The position numbers were made by a program, and so were the translations under genes. The notes under the pieces are model-generated. The model worked only from the letters and a program-made list of their open reading frames with translations, did not search any database and was not told the DNA's origin. Of a stretch of DNA of 64,000 nt, positions 49,101-57,536 are shown piece after piece. The DNA is from Mesobacillus subterraneus (GTDB taxonomy: Bacteria; Bacillota; Bacilli; Bacillales; Cytobacillaceae), in the NCBI RefSeq assembly GCF_023715485.1, contig NZ_JAMBOF010000009.1, positions 124,001 through 188,000 of the forward strand, in the 5' to 3' direction. How positions within the stretch are numbered: position 1 is the stretch's first letter; the number at the start of each line of letters is the position of its first letter.

Positions 49101-49200
49101 ATGTTGTCTAAAAAGAATTCAATTGCACGAGATCGAATGGAGATGGTTGCCGTCGATGAGCTTGTTCCCCAAGACCATTTGGTCCGTAAAATGAATAAAG
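49101..49200 (+). pseudogene. IS1182-family transposase, N-terminal fragment
   Basis: The frame from ATG 49101 reads MLSKKNSIARDRMEMV and then VDELVPQDHLVRKMNKAV, the conserved opening of IS1182-family transposases. After about 33 codons it runs into the host terminator hairpin, so more than nine tenths of the roughly 450-residue enzyme is missing. Confidence 0.85.
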
Positions 49201-49218
49201 CTGTTCATCAGCTTTATT
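49194..49218 (+). terminator. tmcAL/ylbL terminator, duplicate that kept the plus-strand U tract
   Basis: Perfect stem AATAAAGCTG/CAGCTTTATT with loop TTCAT, followed by TTTTTTC on the plus strand. The ylbL stop codon lies within it. Together with 48794-48818 it reconstructs a single ancestral bidirectional terminator. Confidence 0.8.
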
Positions 49219-50233
49219 TTTTCTTTAGTTTCTCCAAATATGAAACGGCGTCATCAAATGTATCAATTGGTACGATTTTCATTTTCGTATCAATGTCCTT
49301 AGCTGCTATCATGGCTTCCTCGTAATTTGAATCCTTTGCCCCTTTTTCATATGGCGCGAAGAAGATTTCAGCGCCAGCCTTATCAGCAGCTACAACCTTT
49401 TGCTGGATACCGCCAATTCGTCCTACGATCCCATCCGGAGTGATTGTTCCGGTACCAGCAATTTGATATCCTTTAGTCAAGTCTTCTTCGGTAAGCTGAT
49501 TATAGATTTCAAGAGAGAACATTAACCCTGCGGATGGGCCCCCAATCTCTTCTGATTGGACCGTTACATCAGGGTCCACATCGATTTCTTTGTCGTCTAC
49601 AAGCTGGATCCCTACAGCTGCCCTATTGCTTCCGTCTTCCAATTCTTTAAGCGGCACTTCCACTTGATTTGAATTTCCATTCCTTTTATATGAGAGTTCA
49701 ACAATATCCCCTGGCTTTTTTGAACCTATATATTCAATGAACTCGTCTGAAGATTCAAATGCATTTCCATCTACTTCAAATACAAGGTCGCCAGGCATGA
49801 GTTTCCCTTCAGCAGGCATCCCTTCCATTACTCTGAGTACATAAACACCTTTATATTTGTAATTAACAGGAATGCCTGCTTTATTATAGGCAACTTCAAT
49901 TGCAGAAGTCTTTGAATTATCCATCATGTGCAGCTGGCGAATATTATATTCTTCATCGGACTCATTTTCTGCCCTTATATCTTCTAATGCATATATTTCC
50001 TGATATTTGCTCAGCTTCGCAATAATATAAGCGTAAATATTCGCTCTGCCCATCCTCACGGTCGTAAGCATGAAGCTTCCTTCTTCATCATAGCCGCCTT
50101 CAACCTCGACGATCGGCTCCAGCTCTTGCGCCATCCCCGGTTTTGATACATAGTAAGGCAAATAATAAAGAGCACTTGCCATTAAGATTACGGCTGCCAA
50201 GATGGACAGCCTGATCGAAGTTTTTCTGCTCAT
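49214..50233 (-). CDS. ylbL: PDZ and Lon-type protease YlbL (SepM-like)
   Basis: Membrane-anchored protease. The ATG at 50233 overlaps the ylbK stop (ATGA) and gives 339 residues. A signal-anchor helix (RLSILAAVILMASALYYLPYY) comes first, a PDZ domain lies about 110-200 (GVYVLRVMEGMPAEGKLMPGDLVFEV), and a C-terminal Lon S16 domain follows. The catalytic serine is in EIGGPSAGLMF and the lysine in GIQQKVVAADKAGA. In B. subtilis YlbL has been linked to checkpoint inhibitor degradation together with other proteases; that is family knowledge. The gene ends within the duplicated terminator. Confidence 0.94.
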   Translation of the reverse strand: MSRKTSIRLSILAAVILMASALYYLPYYVSKPGMAQELEPIVEVEGGYDEEGSFMLTTVRMGRANIYAYIIAKLSKYQEIYALEDIRAENESDEEYNIRQLHMMDNSKTSAIEVAYNKAGIPVNYKYKGVYVLRVMEGMPAEGKLMPGDLVFEVDGNAFESSDEFIEYIGSKKPGDIVELSYKRNGNSNQVEVPLKELEDGSNRAAVGIQLVDDKEIDVDPDVTVQSEEIGGPSAGLMFSLEIYNQLTEEDLTKGYQIAGTGTITPDGIVGRIGGIQQKVVAADKAGAEIFFAPYEKGAKDSNYEEAMIAAKDIDTKMKIVPIDTFDDAVSYLEKLKKK

Positions 50234-51057
50234 TCTGTATGGGACTCCTTCCACTGCTCAATACAATGTTTTATCTTATCGATATGTTTTTTTGCTTCTT
50301 CTTCACCAATCACAATGATTTCTTCAATATTGGTGAAGGCTTTTGAATTATACATTTCAACCTTGGGCCTGATCATAACGTCAGAAGCGATCTCCCGATT
50401 CGCAACAAGCTCCATTTGCATAATATCGATGCTCTGGATGATGACATCAAATATCGAGGTGATATCAGCGTTCACCTTCACATTGGAAACATCAACAGCA
50501 ATTACAATATCCGCACCCATTTCCTTGGCTACTGATACAGGAATCCTGTCGACCACCCCGCCGTCGACAAATAATCTCCCATCCAATTTTTCCGGAACGA
50601 AAATCCCCGGAATCGCGATGCTTGCCCTGACAGCCTCAGCTACAGGCCCATTTTTAAAGACAACCTTTTCACCAGACATAAGATCAGTTGCAACAATCCC
50701 GATAGGTATATCCAGTTCCTCAATCTTTTTTCCATGGGTAAAAATCCTGATCAACTCTTTCACCCTTTTTCCGGAAATGAAGCCCATTTTCGGAACGGTG
50801 AAATCAAGATAATATTTCCTTTTAAAAACGCGCGAAAGCTTATAAAGCCTATCGACATCAAGTCCTGCACCGTAAAATGAAGCAACAAGCGCACCCATGC
50901 TGCTTCCGGCAATCAAATCGATGGGGATTCCCTCATCCCTCAGGACCTTTATTACACCCAGATGGGCAAATCCTCGTGCGCCACCTGAACCAAGGGCTAA
51001 ACCTACCTTTGGACTTGCCAAAGCTTTTTCCTCCCTTAAATCCGTAATTTTATCCAT
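50230..51057 (-). CDS. ylbK: Patatin-like phospholipase family protein YlbK
   Basis: The 275 residues carry a patatin fold: oxyanion loop LGSGGARGFAHLGVIKVL near 22, serine motif GSSMGALVASF near 50, and the DGG of the catalytic dyad in RLFVDGGVVDRIPVS near 167. The family comprises serine lipid hydrolases (RssA/NTE type); the natural substrate is unknown. It overlaps ylbL by four bases and is divergent from ylbJ across a 255-base gap. Confidence 0.92.
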   Translation of the reverse strand: MDKITDLREEKALASPKVGLALGSGGARGFAHLGVIKVLRDEGIPIDLIAGSSMGALVASFYGAGLDVDRLYKLSRVFKRKYYLDFTVPKMGFISGKRVKELIRIFTHGKKIEELDIPIGIVATDLMSGEKVVFKNGPVAEAVRASIAIPGIFVPEKLDGRLFVDGGVVDRIPVSVAKEMGADIVIAVDVSNVKVNADITSIFDVIIQSIDIMQMELVANREIASDVMIRPKVEMYNSKAFTNIEEIIVIGEEEAKKHIDKIKHCIEQWKESHTE

Positions 51058-51312
51058 ACAAACTAAACTTGGTCTAATTTGGAGTTCAGCGAGTATATTG
51101 ATTTATATGAGGACAAGGCTGACAACTAAACTTTTATTTATGGTCTTTCCATAAATTTTTCAGGAATGAGCAAGAAAGAAATCATGAATGCTTGATTAAC
51201 AGATAACAATCAGCAGGCGGATGGAAAAAACCACCACTAATATAGTTTCACTTTATTTTACCATTGATTAGATAAGTTTCACAGCAACATACCGCAGGAG
51301 GGAGGATAAAAG
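51058..51312. other. Divergent promoter region of ylbK and ylbJ
   Basis: A 255-base gap between two genes pointing away from each other. It must carry both promoters, but I cannot identify box pairs with confidence. ylbJ in B. subtilis is under sporulation control. Confidence 0.45.
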
Positions 51313-52529
51313 GTGCTTAAATCCAGATTAAAAACGCTTTTCCTAGCAGCTTCAGTCACATTAATGGCTGCTTCGCTCATATCTTTTCCACAGGAATCCT
51401 TTGATGCCTCGATAAGGGGCTTGAATATGTGGTGGGAAATTGTCTTTCCCTCGCTCCTCCCTTTCTTCATTGTGTCAGAAATGCTGATAGGGTTTGGAGT
51501 GGTCCGTTTTATCGGTGTTCTCCTGGAACCACTGATGCGGCCTTTATTTAGGGTGCCGGGTGTCGGCGGTTTTGTATGGGCAATGGGCATGGCCTCCGGT
51601 TATCCTGCAGGCGCTAAGCTGACTGCAAGGCTGCGGCAGGAAGGTCAATTAACAAAAATTGAAGCGGAAAGGCTCGTATCCTTTACCAATTCATCAAATC
51701 CACTTTTCATTTTCGGGGCTGTTTCAGTAGGCTTCTTTTATAACGTACAGCTTGGAGTCATCCTGGCATTGGCACATTATTTGGGGAATATCAGTGTCGG
51801 TCTGTTGATGCGGTTTTATGGAAAAAACGAAGAAAATCTCAAAACGGAAAAGGACAAAAAGCTTTCTATCCGGGATGCTTTCGCTGCATTGCACAGGACA
51901 AGGATCAAAGACAACCGGCCTATCGGAAAACTTCTTGGAGACGCAGTGATGTCATCGATCCAAACGCTGTTGATGATCGGCGGTTTCATCATCTTATTCT
52001 CTGTCATTAATAAACTGTTATTTCATTTGCATATAACAGCTTTTCTGGCCCAATTCATTGAACTAGCACTGGCTATGATGGGGATGACCGAAATGCTCAG
52101 CATGCCTTATATTTCTGGTCTTTTTGAAATCACGCTTGGCAGCCAGATGACCAGCCAAGTTCAGGAGGCCACGCTCATGCACCAGGCAGTGATCACAAGC
52201 TTCATCCTTGCATTCAGCGGTTTCAGTGTCCAGGCCCAGGTTGCCAGCATTCTCGCACAAACCGACATCCGGTTCCAGCCTTTTTTCTTTGCGAGGATCC
52301 TGCATGGTTTTTTTGCGGCTTTTTACGCATTCATCTTATGGAAGCCGGTATATGAGCGCTTCTTTGAGGATGGTCAGCCATCGAATGCCCTCCCTGTCAT
52401 GGAATACCTAACATCCGAAGGCAGCCGCCTGGCCGAGGCCCACAACCTGCTTACCACAGCGGGTCCGCTCATTACGATATTCAGCCTGTTCGTATATGTT
52501 TTGATAATCGGCAATCGGATAAAGAAAGA

Positions 52530-52536
<7 letters not shown>
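51313..52536 (+). CDS. ylbJ: Sporulation integral membrane protein YlbJ
   Basis: The 407 residues start with GTG at 51313 behind a strong GGAGGGAGGATAAAAG site. They form about eight to ten hydrophobic helices with the repeated nucleoside-gate-like pattern PSLLPFFIVSEML and GMASGYPAGAKLTARL near 95. SNPLFIFGAVSVGFF is near 130. YlbJ is needed for a proper spore cortex in B. subtilis; transport is suggested by shape but no substrate is known. It converges on coaD at a shared terminator. Confidence 0.93.
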
Positions 52537-53047
<511 letters not shown>

Positions 53048-53620
53048 TTATTCTTCCCCCTCATCTTCTGCATCAAGCTTGTAAAGTGTTATGCCAATGA
53101 TTCCATATTTCTCATTTCTCGTCTGCTTCAATATGCCTATTTTTTCAGGAAGTTGAATGTCAGATGCATGCTCGCAAACAATCAGCCCATCTTCATTGAT
53201 GAGCCTCTCATTTTCGATTATTTCAAGAAGCTTGACCAGCTGTTGTTTTTTATAGGGAGGATCCAAGAATATGTAATTGAAAACTAGATTTCTTTTTTGA
53301 ATTGCCTTTAAAGCCCTGGCAGCGTCATTCCGATAAACTTCTGCTTTTTCTTCAAGTCCGCAAGACTTCAGGTTTTCATTAATAATCTGTATTGCCTTTC
53401 CTTCCCGGTCTACAAATATGACTCTTTCAAGCCCTCTGCTCAATGCCTCGATACCAAGTCCTCCGCTACCAGCGAACAAATCTAGACCCAAGCCTCCTGT
53501 AAAATAAGGCCCAATCATATTAAACAATGATTCCTTCACTTTATCGGTCGTCGGTCTCGTCGACGTTCCAGGTACAGCTTTCAAAATACGGCCCTTTAAA
53601 TCACCTGATACAACTCTCAT
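53048..53620 (-). CDS. rsmD: 16S rRNA (guanine-966-N2)-methyltransferase RsmD
   Basis: SAM-dependent rRNA methylase. The 190 residues open MRVVSGDLKGRILKAVPG, with TRPTTDKVKESLFNMI near 22. The SAM loop LDLFAGSGGLGIEALSRG is near 45, and the catalytic NPPY-type motif reads LDPPYKK near 120. It is in an operon with coaD. The csfG-like RNA is transcribed away from it on the other strand. Confidence 0.95.
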   Translation of the reverse strand: MRVVSGDLKGRILKAVPGTSTRPTTDKVKESLFNMIGPYFTGGLGLDLFAGSGGLGIEALSRGLERVIFVDREGKAIQIINENLKSCGLEEKAEVYRNDAARALKAIQKRNLVFNYIFLDPPYKKQQLVKLLEIIENERLINEDGLIVCEHASDIQLPEKIGILKQTRNEKYGIIGITLYKLDAEDEGEE

Positions 53621-53691
53621 GTTATGTACTCCTCAATTATCCAAATTACTCCCTTATCCTACCACACATGCAAAAAATTAACCAAAAAAGT

Positions 53692-53720
53692 GTATAACAC
53701 TTCCTAATGTGGAAATACTG
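53692..53720 (+). promoter_or_regulatory. Sigma-F-type promoter of the csfG-like RNA
   Basis: GTATA (53692-53696) and GGAAATACTG (53711-53720) fit the sigma-F pattern GYATA and GGNNANAHTR at every defined base, with a 14-base gap. The match places the RNA under forespore control. The spacing is one or two bases short of what I remember as usual. Confidence 0.6.
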
Positions 53721-53726
53721 AAAATT

Positions 53727-53874
53727 AACAACATCAATTCGAGGATGTTGTTGCCAACCGCGGAGAAGACTTACGTTTCCCCATAAGTTCTTCCTCCGGT
53801 TTCTCCTCTCCCTTTGCCTTCTATCCTGTAAAAAGGATGTAGAAGGACCCTGCAGAATCTGCAGGGCTTTTTTT
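53727..53874 (+). ncRNA. csfG: csfG-like sporulation small RNA
   Basis: About 148 bases with no reading frame but strong structure. Hairpins are AACAACATC/GATGTTGTT (53727-53752), CCGCGGAGAAG.../...CTTCCTCCGG (53758-53799) and CCTTCTATCCT/AGGATGTAGAAGG (53817-53846). A perfect terminator CCCTGCAGA/TCTGCAGGG with seven U ends it at 53874. A pyrimidine-rich stretch lies between hairpins two and three. B. subtilis csfG, a forespore RNA under sigma-F and sigma-G, lies next to ylbH (rsmD). The sigma-F-like promoter and the position support the assignment; identity by sequence was not checked. Confidence 0.68.
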
Positions 53875-53908
53875 CGTTTTTCTTCCTTGCATGGCTCTTA
53901 TATCGCTA

Positions 53909-55324
53909 TCAAAAAGAAAGAATGATACTTTCTTCGTCTTCATTAACCAATACTTTAAAGATCGCGTTTAACCAATGCTTTTCTAAGTAGAAATCACCAT
54001 TAATGTTTTGAAATGGGTTTTCAAGGAGTCCATAGCTTTGGCCATTATGAATGAATGTTTTATTCTCCAGATTAAAAGAGTAAGTGCTGCTTGCCGACAA
54101 TATTTCAAGTGACTTCCTATCGGATCCTGATTCTGTTTTGAACCCTAAAGCATCCATCGTTGGAGCTAAAGGAAACAGTTTTTTATCTCCTTTAATAACT
54201 ACACCTATTTCTTCCCTTTCGTTACCATTCACTACAACGCTCCTAGTGTCCATGAAAAGCAACGGAAATACCTCCGAGCCCTCTTGCATATTCAAAGAGA
54301 AAAAACTCGTTTTCAAACCTTTAATCGATGACATATATTCATCAAGCGATAAATGGTCAATAGTGCTGCTGCTACTAGATAAAGAGTTGATAAACTCATT
54401 CAATTCCCCGGCTGTCAATGTGTCTTTCATTTCACTAACAATTGCCTGGCTCTTCGTATTTTCGGGCTGCTGATTTGTTACCATCGAAGCCAATGATTCT
54501 AGAATCCAGCTATCAACTTTGGTATGAGGATCGAATTTAGATGACAGGAATGAAATGGCCAAATGTTGCTCGAATTCTTTATCTGTTAGTTTGTTGCCTG
54601 CGAGAAGGATGCCTTTGCCGTGAACTACACGGTTCCCATCATGCATGATCACAGATAAATGCTGATTCATTGCAAAGTTTTTAAGGCTGTCAAACTGGTA
54701 AACTGGCTGATCCATCGAGAAAGTGTAGTAATCGATTCCTCTCTGTCCGGTTAGCTTGGAGAGGGATTTTTCCTGCCAATAAATTGAAGGATTCATATTC
54801 TTGCCCTCAAAGACATAATAATTCACGGCTTCCATTTGCTTATAGCCTTTTAATGGTAAGCCAGCGACCCATGTTCCCTTGCGACGAAGCTGGTCGACGA
54901 TCTCCACACTCGTTTCAGTGATATTTATATCTTTCAGCATAACGAGCCAGTCATTCAAGAGGAGCTCCACTCCAGGATCGGATTTAATGATATATTCAAA
55001 TTGAAGCCTAGTTCCTTTTACTTTTGTGGATGGAGATTGCAATACATCAAGACAAGGGGTTCCATCTTCATACATGCAGTTTACAGCTCCTGCCTGGGTC
55101 GGGATGATCACCTGATATTTCCTATTGTCATTGATGTTACTAAAAACCTGTGTAATATTCATTCCAGCCTGATTAACCTTCACCGTAACGGCCATAGTGA
55201 CTTTTTCTTCAGGCTCAGATTCCACATCGGCTGTTTTCTTTGAAAAAGCAATCCAATGCCATGCCACTGTTCCACCAAGAATCACGATTAGTACTGTTAT
55301 TATTAGAACAGAAGCTTTCTTCAT
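53909..55324 (-). CDS. Membrane-anchored protein with a stalk-like C-terminal domain, unknown
   Basis: The 471 residues from the ATG at 55324 follow GGGGAGTAAG. An N-terminal membrane anchor or uncleaved signal (KASVLIITVLIVILGGTVAW) is followed by a long extracytoplasmic part. The C-terminal roughly 90 residues (IKGDKKLFPLAPTMDALGFKTE to the end) resemble the copper-amine-oxidase N-terminal-like stalk domain common in Firmicute surface proteins. A serine-rich turn SSSSSTID lies near 340. No enzyme motif is seen. I do not recognise the gene; in B. subtilis nothing comparable separates ylbG from rsmD. Confidence 0.75.
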   Translation of the reverse strand: MKKASVLIITVLIVILGGTVAWHWIAFSKKTADVESEPEEKVTMAVTVKVNQAGMNITQVFSNINDNRKYQVIIPTQAGAVNCMYEDGTPCLDVLQSPSTKVKGTRLQFEYIIKSDPGVELLLNDWLVMLKDINITETSVEIVDQLRRKGTWVAGLPLKGYKQMEAVNYYVFEGKNMNPSIYWQEKSLSKLTGQRGIDYYTFSMDQPVYQFDSLKNFAMNQHLSVIMHDGNRVVHGKGILLAGNKLTDKEFEQHLAISFLSSKFDPHTKVDSWILESLASMVTNQQPENTKSQAIVSEMKDTLTAGELNEFINSLSSSSSTIDHLSLDEYMSSIKGLKTSFFSLNMQEGSEVFPLLFMDTRSVVVNGNEREEIGVVIKGDKKLFPLAPTMDALGFKTESGSDRKSLEILSASSTYSFNLENKTFIHNGQSYGLLENPFQNINGDFYLEKHWLNAIFKVLVNEDEESIILSF

Positions 55325-55495
55325 TTTCTTACTCCCCAATCTCTTACTACTAATAAAATAGCAAAAACACCTCGCCGGGGTAAGAAATATTTTAAAAATA
55401 CTTGTTAAATTCGGAAGAACATCAGTATGCCTTCAAATTTAAAGCTGCAAATGTTAAAGTATGATGGAACGATATGTTGGAAGGGGAAATTAACA

Positions 55496-55885
55496 TTGAT
55501 TCAGCGTTTTATCGAGCTTGGAGAAGGTTATTCAGATCTATATGAACTGATTGAAACGGCAAAAGCGAACCGACATCGACTTATGCATTTAATGGCGATT
55601 CATACAAAAATAGCAGATAAAGAGGTCAGTTCTCTTGTAGTTGTCCTCATGCCGACAAATCCAGGCGGCTTCCAGGCGCTCTACGTCTGCAGGGAGGGAA
55701 TTCCCAACCCGCACGTCCTCAAAAACAAGCGATTCGATCTGTTTGCGGAACTGGCTGCTGAACTGGACAAAACTATCATTGAATTCGATGCTAAGCCATC
55801 GAGCATTTTTCCCGAAAAAGAATTGTACTATCAGCACTTAATCGGGATTTTAAGATTGAACCACTACATTCCGCCGCTTCAATAG
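55496..55885 (+). CDS. Small conserved Bacillaceae protein (DUF7147-like)
   Basis: The 129 residues probably start with TTG at 55496, eight bases after AAGGGG. The protein then begins MIQRFIELGEGYSDLYELIE, matching a small Bacillaceae family often mislabelled methylthioribose kinase. The longer ATG frame from 55427 lacks a ribosome site and adds 23 atypical residues. LMPTNPGGFQALYVCREGIPNP and the tail LYYQHLIGILRLNHYIPPLQ are conserved-looking. No catalytic motif or membrane helix is visible. Function is unknown. Confidence 0.72.
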   Translation: MIQRFIELGEGYSDLYELIETAKANRHRLMHLMAIHTKIADKEVSSLVVVLMPTNPGGFQALYVCREGIPNPHVLKNKRFDLFAELAAELDKTIIEFDAKPSSIFPEKELYYQHLIGILRLNHYIPPLQ

Positions 55886-56062
55886 ACTCAAAGCCATTGA
55901 CGTATAAATCATTAAACCATTACAATTTACAAGTTTAAAATTACGGTAAATTTATCAATTAACTAACTTTCGATATTGAAAGCAGCAAAATAATCCCGAT
56001 AGACACCCGAATTGTTCATACTAATCCTTACTGATTGATCATATCTGCCAAAAAGGAATAAG

Positions 56063-56092
56063 AAAAAGGCGAGGATTTCCCTCGCCTTTTTC
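56063..56092 (-). terminator. Terminator after ylbG
   Basis: Stem AAAAAGGCGAGG/CCTCGCCTTTTT with a short loop. U runs occur both ways; it serves ylbG on the minus strand. Confidence 0.88.
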
Positions 56093-56125
56093 TTATTGCT
56101 TAAGTGCCAGCGCGCCTCCGCATTT

Positions 56126-56401
56126 CTATATTCCCATCTTATAATCATATTCCTTCGCTTTATCAGGGGAAGAGTTTTCAAATTCCATTTTTAAGAATGG
56201 TTTATAGGAAGGTTCCACCTTTTTCACAAACGAATATGAACTGATCTTTTCCATCAGTGCCTCTGTCTCTTCTAGATTACAATAGATGACGGCATATTTA
56301 AGCCTTTTCGAGACAAAATGAACATTTCCAAATCTTCTGAGCATCTTGGCTTGTTTCAGAGAATACAGCCAGACGATGATTCCTTGCCTCTGTCCTATCA
56401 T
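56126..56401 (-). CDS. ylbG: YlbG family protein (DUF2129)
   Basis: The 91 residues from the ATG at 56401 follow GGGGAAAAG. The family core is [21 protein letters not shown], then [21 protein letters not shown] and [19 protein letters not shown]. The protein is small and ferredoxin-like by pattern, with no known activity. In B. subtilis ylbG is followed by csfG and ylbH; here two extra genes lie between. The frame to 56452 is an extension across the ribosome site. Confidence 0.9.
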   Translation of the reverse strand: MIGQRQGIIVWLYSLKQAKMLRRFGNVHFVSKRLKYAVIYCNLEETEALMEKISSYSFVKKVEPSYKPFLKMEFENSSPDKAKEYDYKMGI

Positions 56402-56541
56402 ATTTCTTTTCCCCTTCGGTAAACGTTTGCTTTGTAATAGTCTAGCATACAAAAACCAGCATTTTCAATGGTGAATATCCAGTTTGCCCCTTTTATGATT
56501 TTTGCGTATCATAAAAATAAAGGGTTTTCTAAGGAGATTAT

Positions 56542-56868
56542 ATGAATATTGAAGTTATCTGGGAACATTTTTTAGGATTGCTCTCAAAAGATGATTCTAT
56601 TGAACATGCTGACTATAAAAAATCTGCAGGTATCCCATTCTTATATATATACGCCAAAGCTGACAGCCAGCAGAAAGAGCTTGAAAAAGCTATCCGGCAC
56701 GCTGCCGCTGCTTCCATGAAGGGCAAGCAGCTTCATAGCGATACAGAGTTTGTCAGGAAAGAAGTTAATTTATACGTTTTTCGCCACCGCTTCTACGTTC
56801 CACAAAGAAAAATGTTCTGCTGTGGAAATTTATGCACGGATTGCATTCGCCTCAGATCTGGTGATTGA
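56542..56868 (+). CDS. Small cysteine-tailed protein, unknown
   Basis: The 108 residues start at ATG 56542 behind AAGGAGATT. The first 80 residues are mixed helix and strand (VIWEHFLGLLSKDDSIEHADY, FLYIYAKADSQQKELEKAI). The end is RKMFCCGNLCTDCIRLRSGD with four cysteines in CCx3CxxC spacing, which could bind a metal or iron-sulphur cluster. It lies between the divergent ylbG and convergent ylbF. I do not recognise a family name. Confidence 0.75.
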   Translation: MNIEVIWEHFLGLLSKDDSIEHADYKKSAGIPFLYIYAKADSQQKELEKAIRHAAAASMKGKQLHSDTEFVRKEVNLYVFRHRFYVPQRKMFCCGNLCTDCIRLRSGD

Positions 56869-56893
56869 ACGTAAGCTTCCGGAAATTCCCTCT

Positions 56894-56927
56894 AAAAAAA
56901 GAGCATGGCAGCCACACCATGCTCTTT
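56894..56927. terminator. Bidirectional terminator after ylbF and the 56542 gene
   Basis: Stem AAAGAGCATGG/CCATGCTCTTT with an eight-base loop and an A/U tract on each side, between two convergent genes. Confidence 0.88.
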
Positions 56928-56932
56928 CGGTA

Positions 56933-57376
56933 TTATGCAGAACACCCACAGCTTCCTCCGCTGCCACAGCCGCCGCTGCATGAGCTTTCAAAGAATGGAC
57001 TCCCTGTCGGCACTTTAACGCTTTCTGACACCGATCTCCCGATAATTACGCTGACTTCGTCAAGTAGGCCTTGCAGGTCATTCTCTGCTTTCTTGAACTC
57101 CGCAATTACCTCGTCCATATCAAGCTCTCTTTTCACAATACGAATTTGGCCCATAACTTCCTTATAATCAGGATGGTACTTTCCGAAACGCTGGACCTCC
57201 TCATAGCGGTCCTTCATTTCCACGAAATCTCGAACCTTCCTCTGAGTTTCTGTATTGTTTTTAACACTATATAAACATTGCTGATAATGTTCAGCAATAT
57301 CAGACTGTAAAATCATGCTGACAAGTTGTTCAGCCTCTTCCAGTAATAAAACTCTTTCTGATGTAACAGCAAGCAA
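56933..57376 (-). CDS. ylbF: YlbF (RicF), subunit of the RicA-RicF-RicT complex
   Basis: Partner of YmcA and YaaT in the complex that tunes RNase Y maturation and supports competence, biofilm and sporulation. The 147 residues are helical (LLLEEAEQLVSMILQSDIAEHY and YEEVQRFGKYHPDYKEVMGQI). The end is a glycine-cysteine tail CSGGCGSGGSCGCSA, the region thought to ligand an iron-sulphur cluster in the complex. The usual ylbE neighbour is displaced by the IS3-type element at 57497-59159. Confidence 0.93.
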   Translation of the reverse strand: MLAVTSERVLLLEEAEQLVSMILQSDIAEHYQQCLYSVKNNTETQRKVRDFVEMKDRYEEVQRFGKYHPDYKEVMGQIRIVKRELDMDEVIAEFKKAENDLQGLLDEVSVIIGRSVSESVKVPTGSPFFESSCSGGCGSGGSCGCSA

Positions 57377-57465
57377 TGCTGGCTCACCTCCGAACTCATT
57401 TTACCATGAAACTGCCAGAAAAGCTAAATTTTCTGGTCCCCTCTCCATGCTAACTATTTATGAGC

Positions 57466-57496
57466 CAAAAAAAATAAAGCTCTCTTCGATCTGAAC
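57466..57496 (-). terminator. Left half of a terminator split by the IS3-type element
   Basis: AAAGCTCTCTTC here pairs with GAAGAAAGCTTT at 59169-59180. Joined without the insertion sequence they make a 12-bp stem (one G-U) ending in a run of U on the minus strand, the likely ylbE terminator. Confidence 0.6.
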
Positions 57497-57536
57497 TGCT
57501 CCCCGTCAAGTAGACAGTGGAAATAATAAAAATAAT

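Larger units (their letters stand above)
48794..49218 (+). mobile_element. Second IS1182-like relic inside the tmcAL/ylbL terminator
   Basis: The left end CAGACTGTAGACAAA (48819-48833) abuts one copy of the host terminator hairpin. In order follow the terminator-forming arm (to 48870), the GC-rich repeat (48890-49024), the leader and the transposase start (49101-49200). Then comes the second copy of the host hairpin (49194-49218). The right inverted repeat seen in the 13.6-kb copy is missing here, so this copy has been cut back from inside the transposase to the hairpin. The order is identical to 14088-13735 on the other strand. Confidence 0.82.

Noticed and set aside
48851-49111. Open frame VGAGTGLLISVPGASLSAGLA and its counterpart at 13872-14069
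   Set aside because: It crosses the GC-rich repeat, has no ribosome site, and the same frame in both copies follows from repeat homology. Treated as non-coding repeat.
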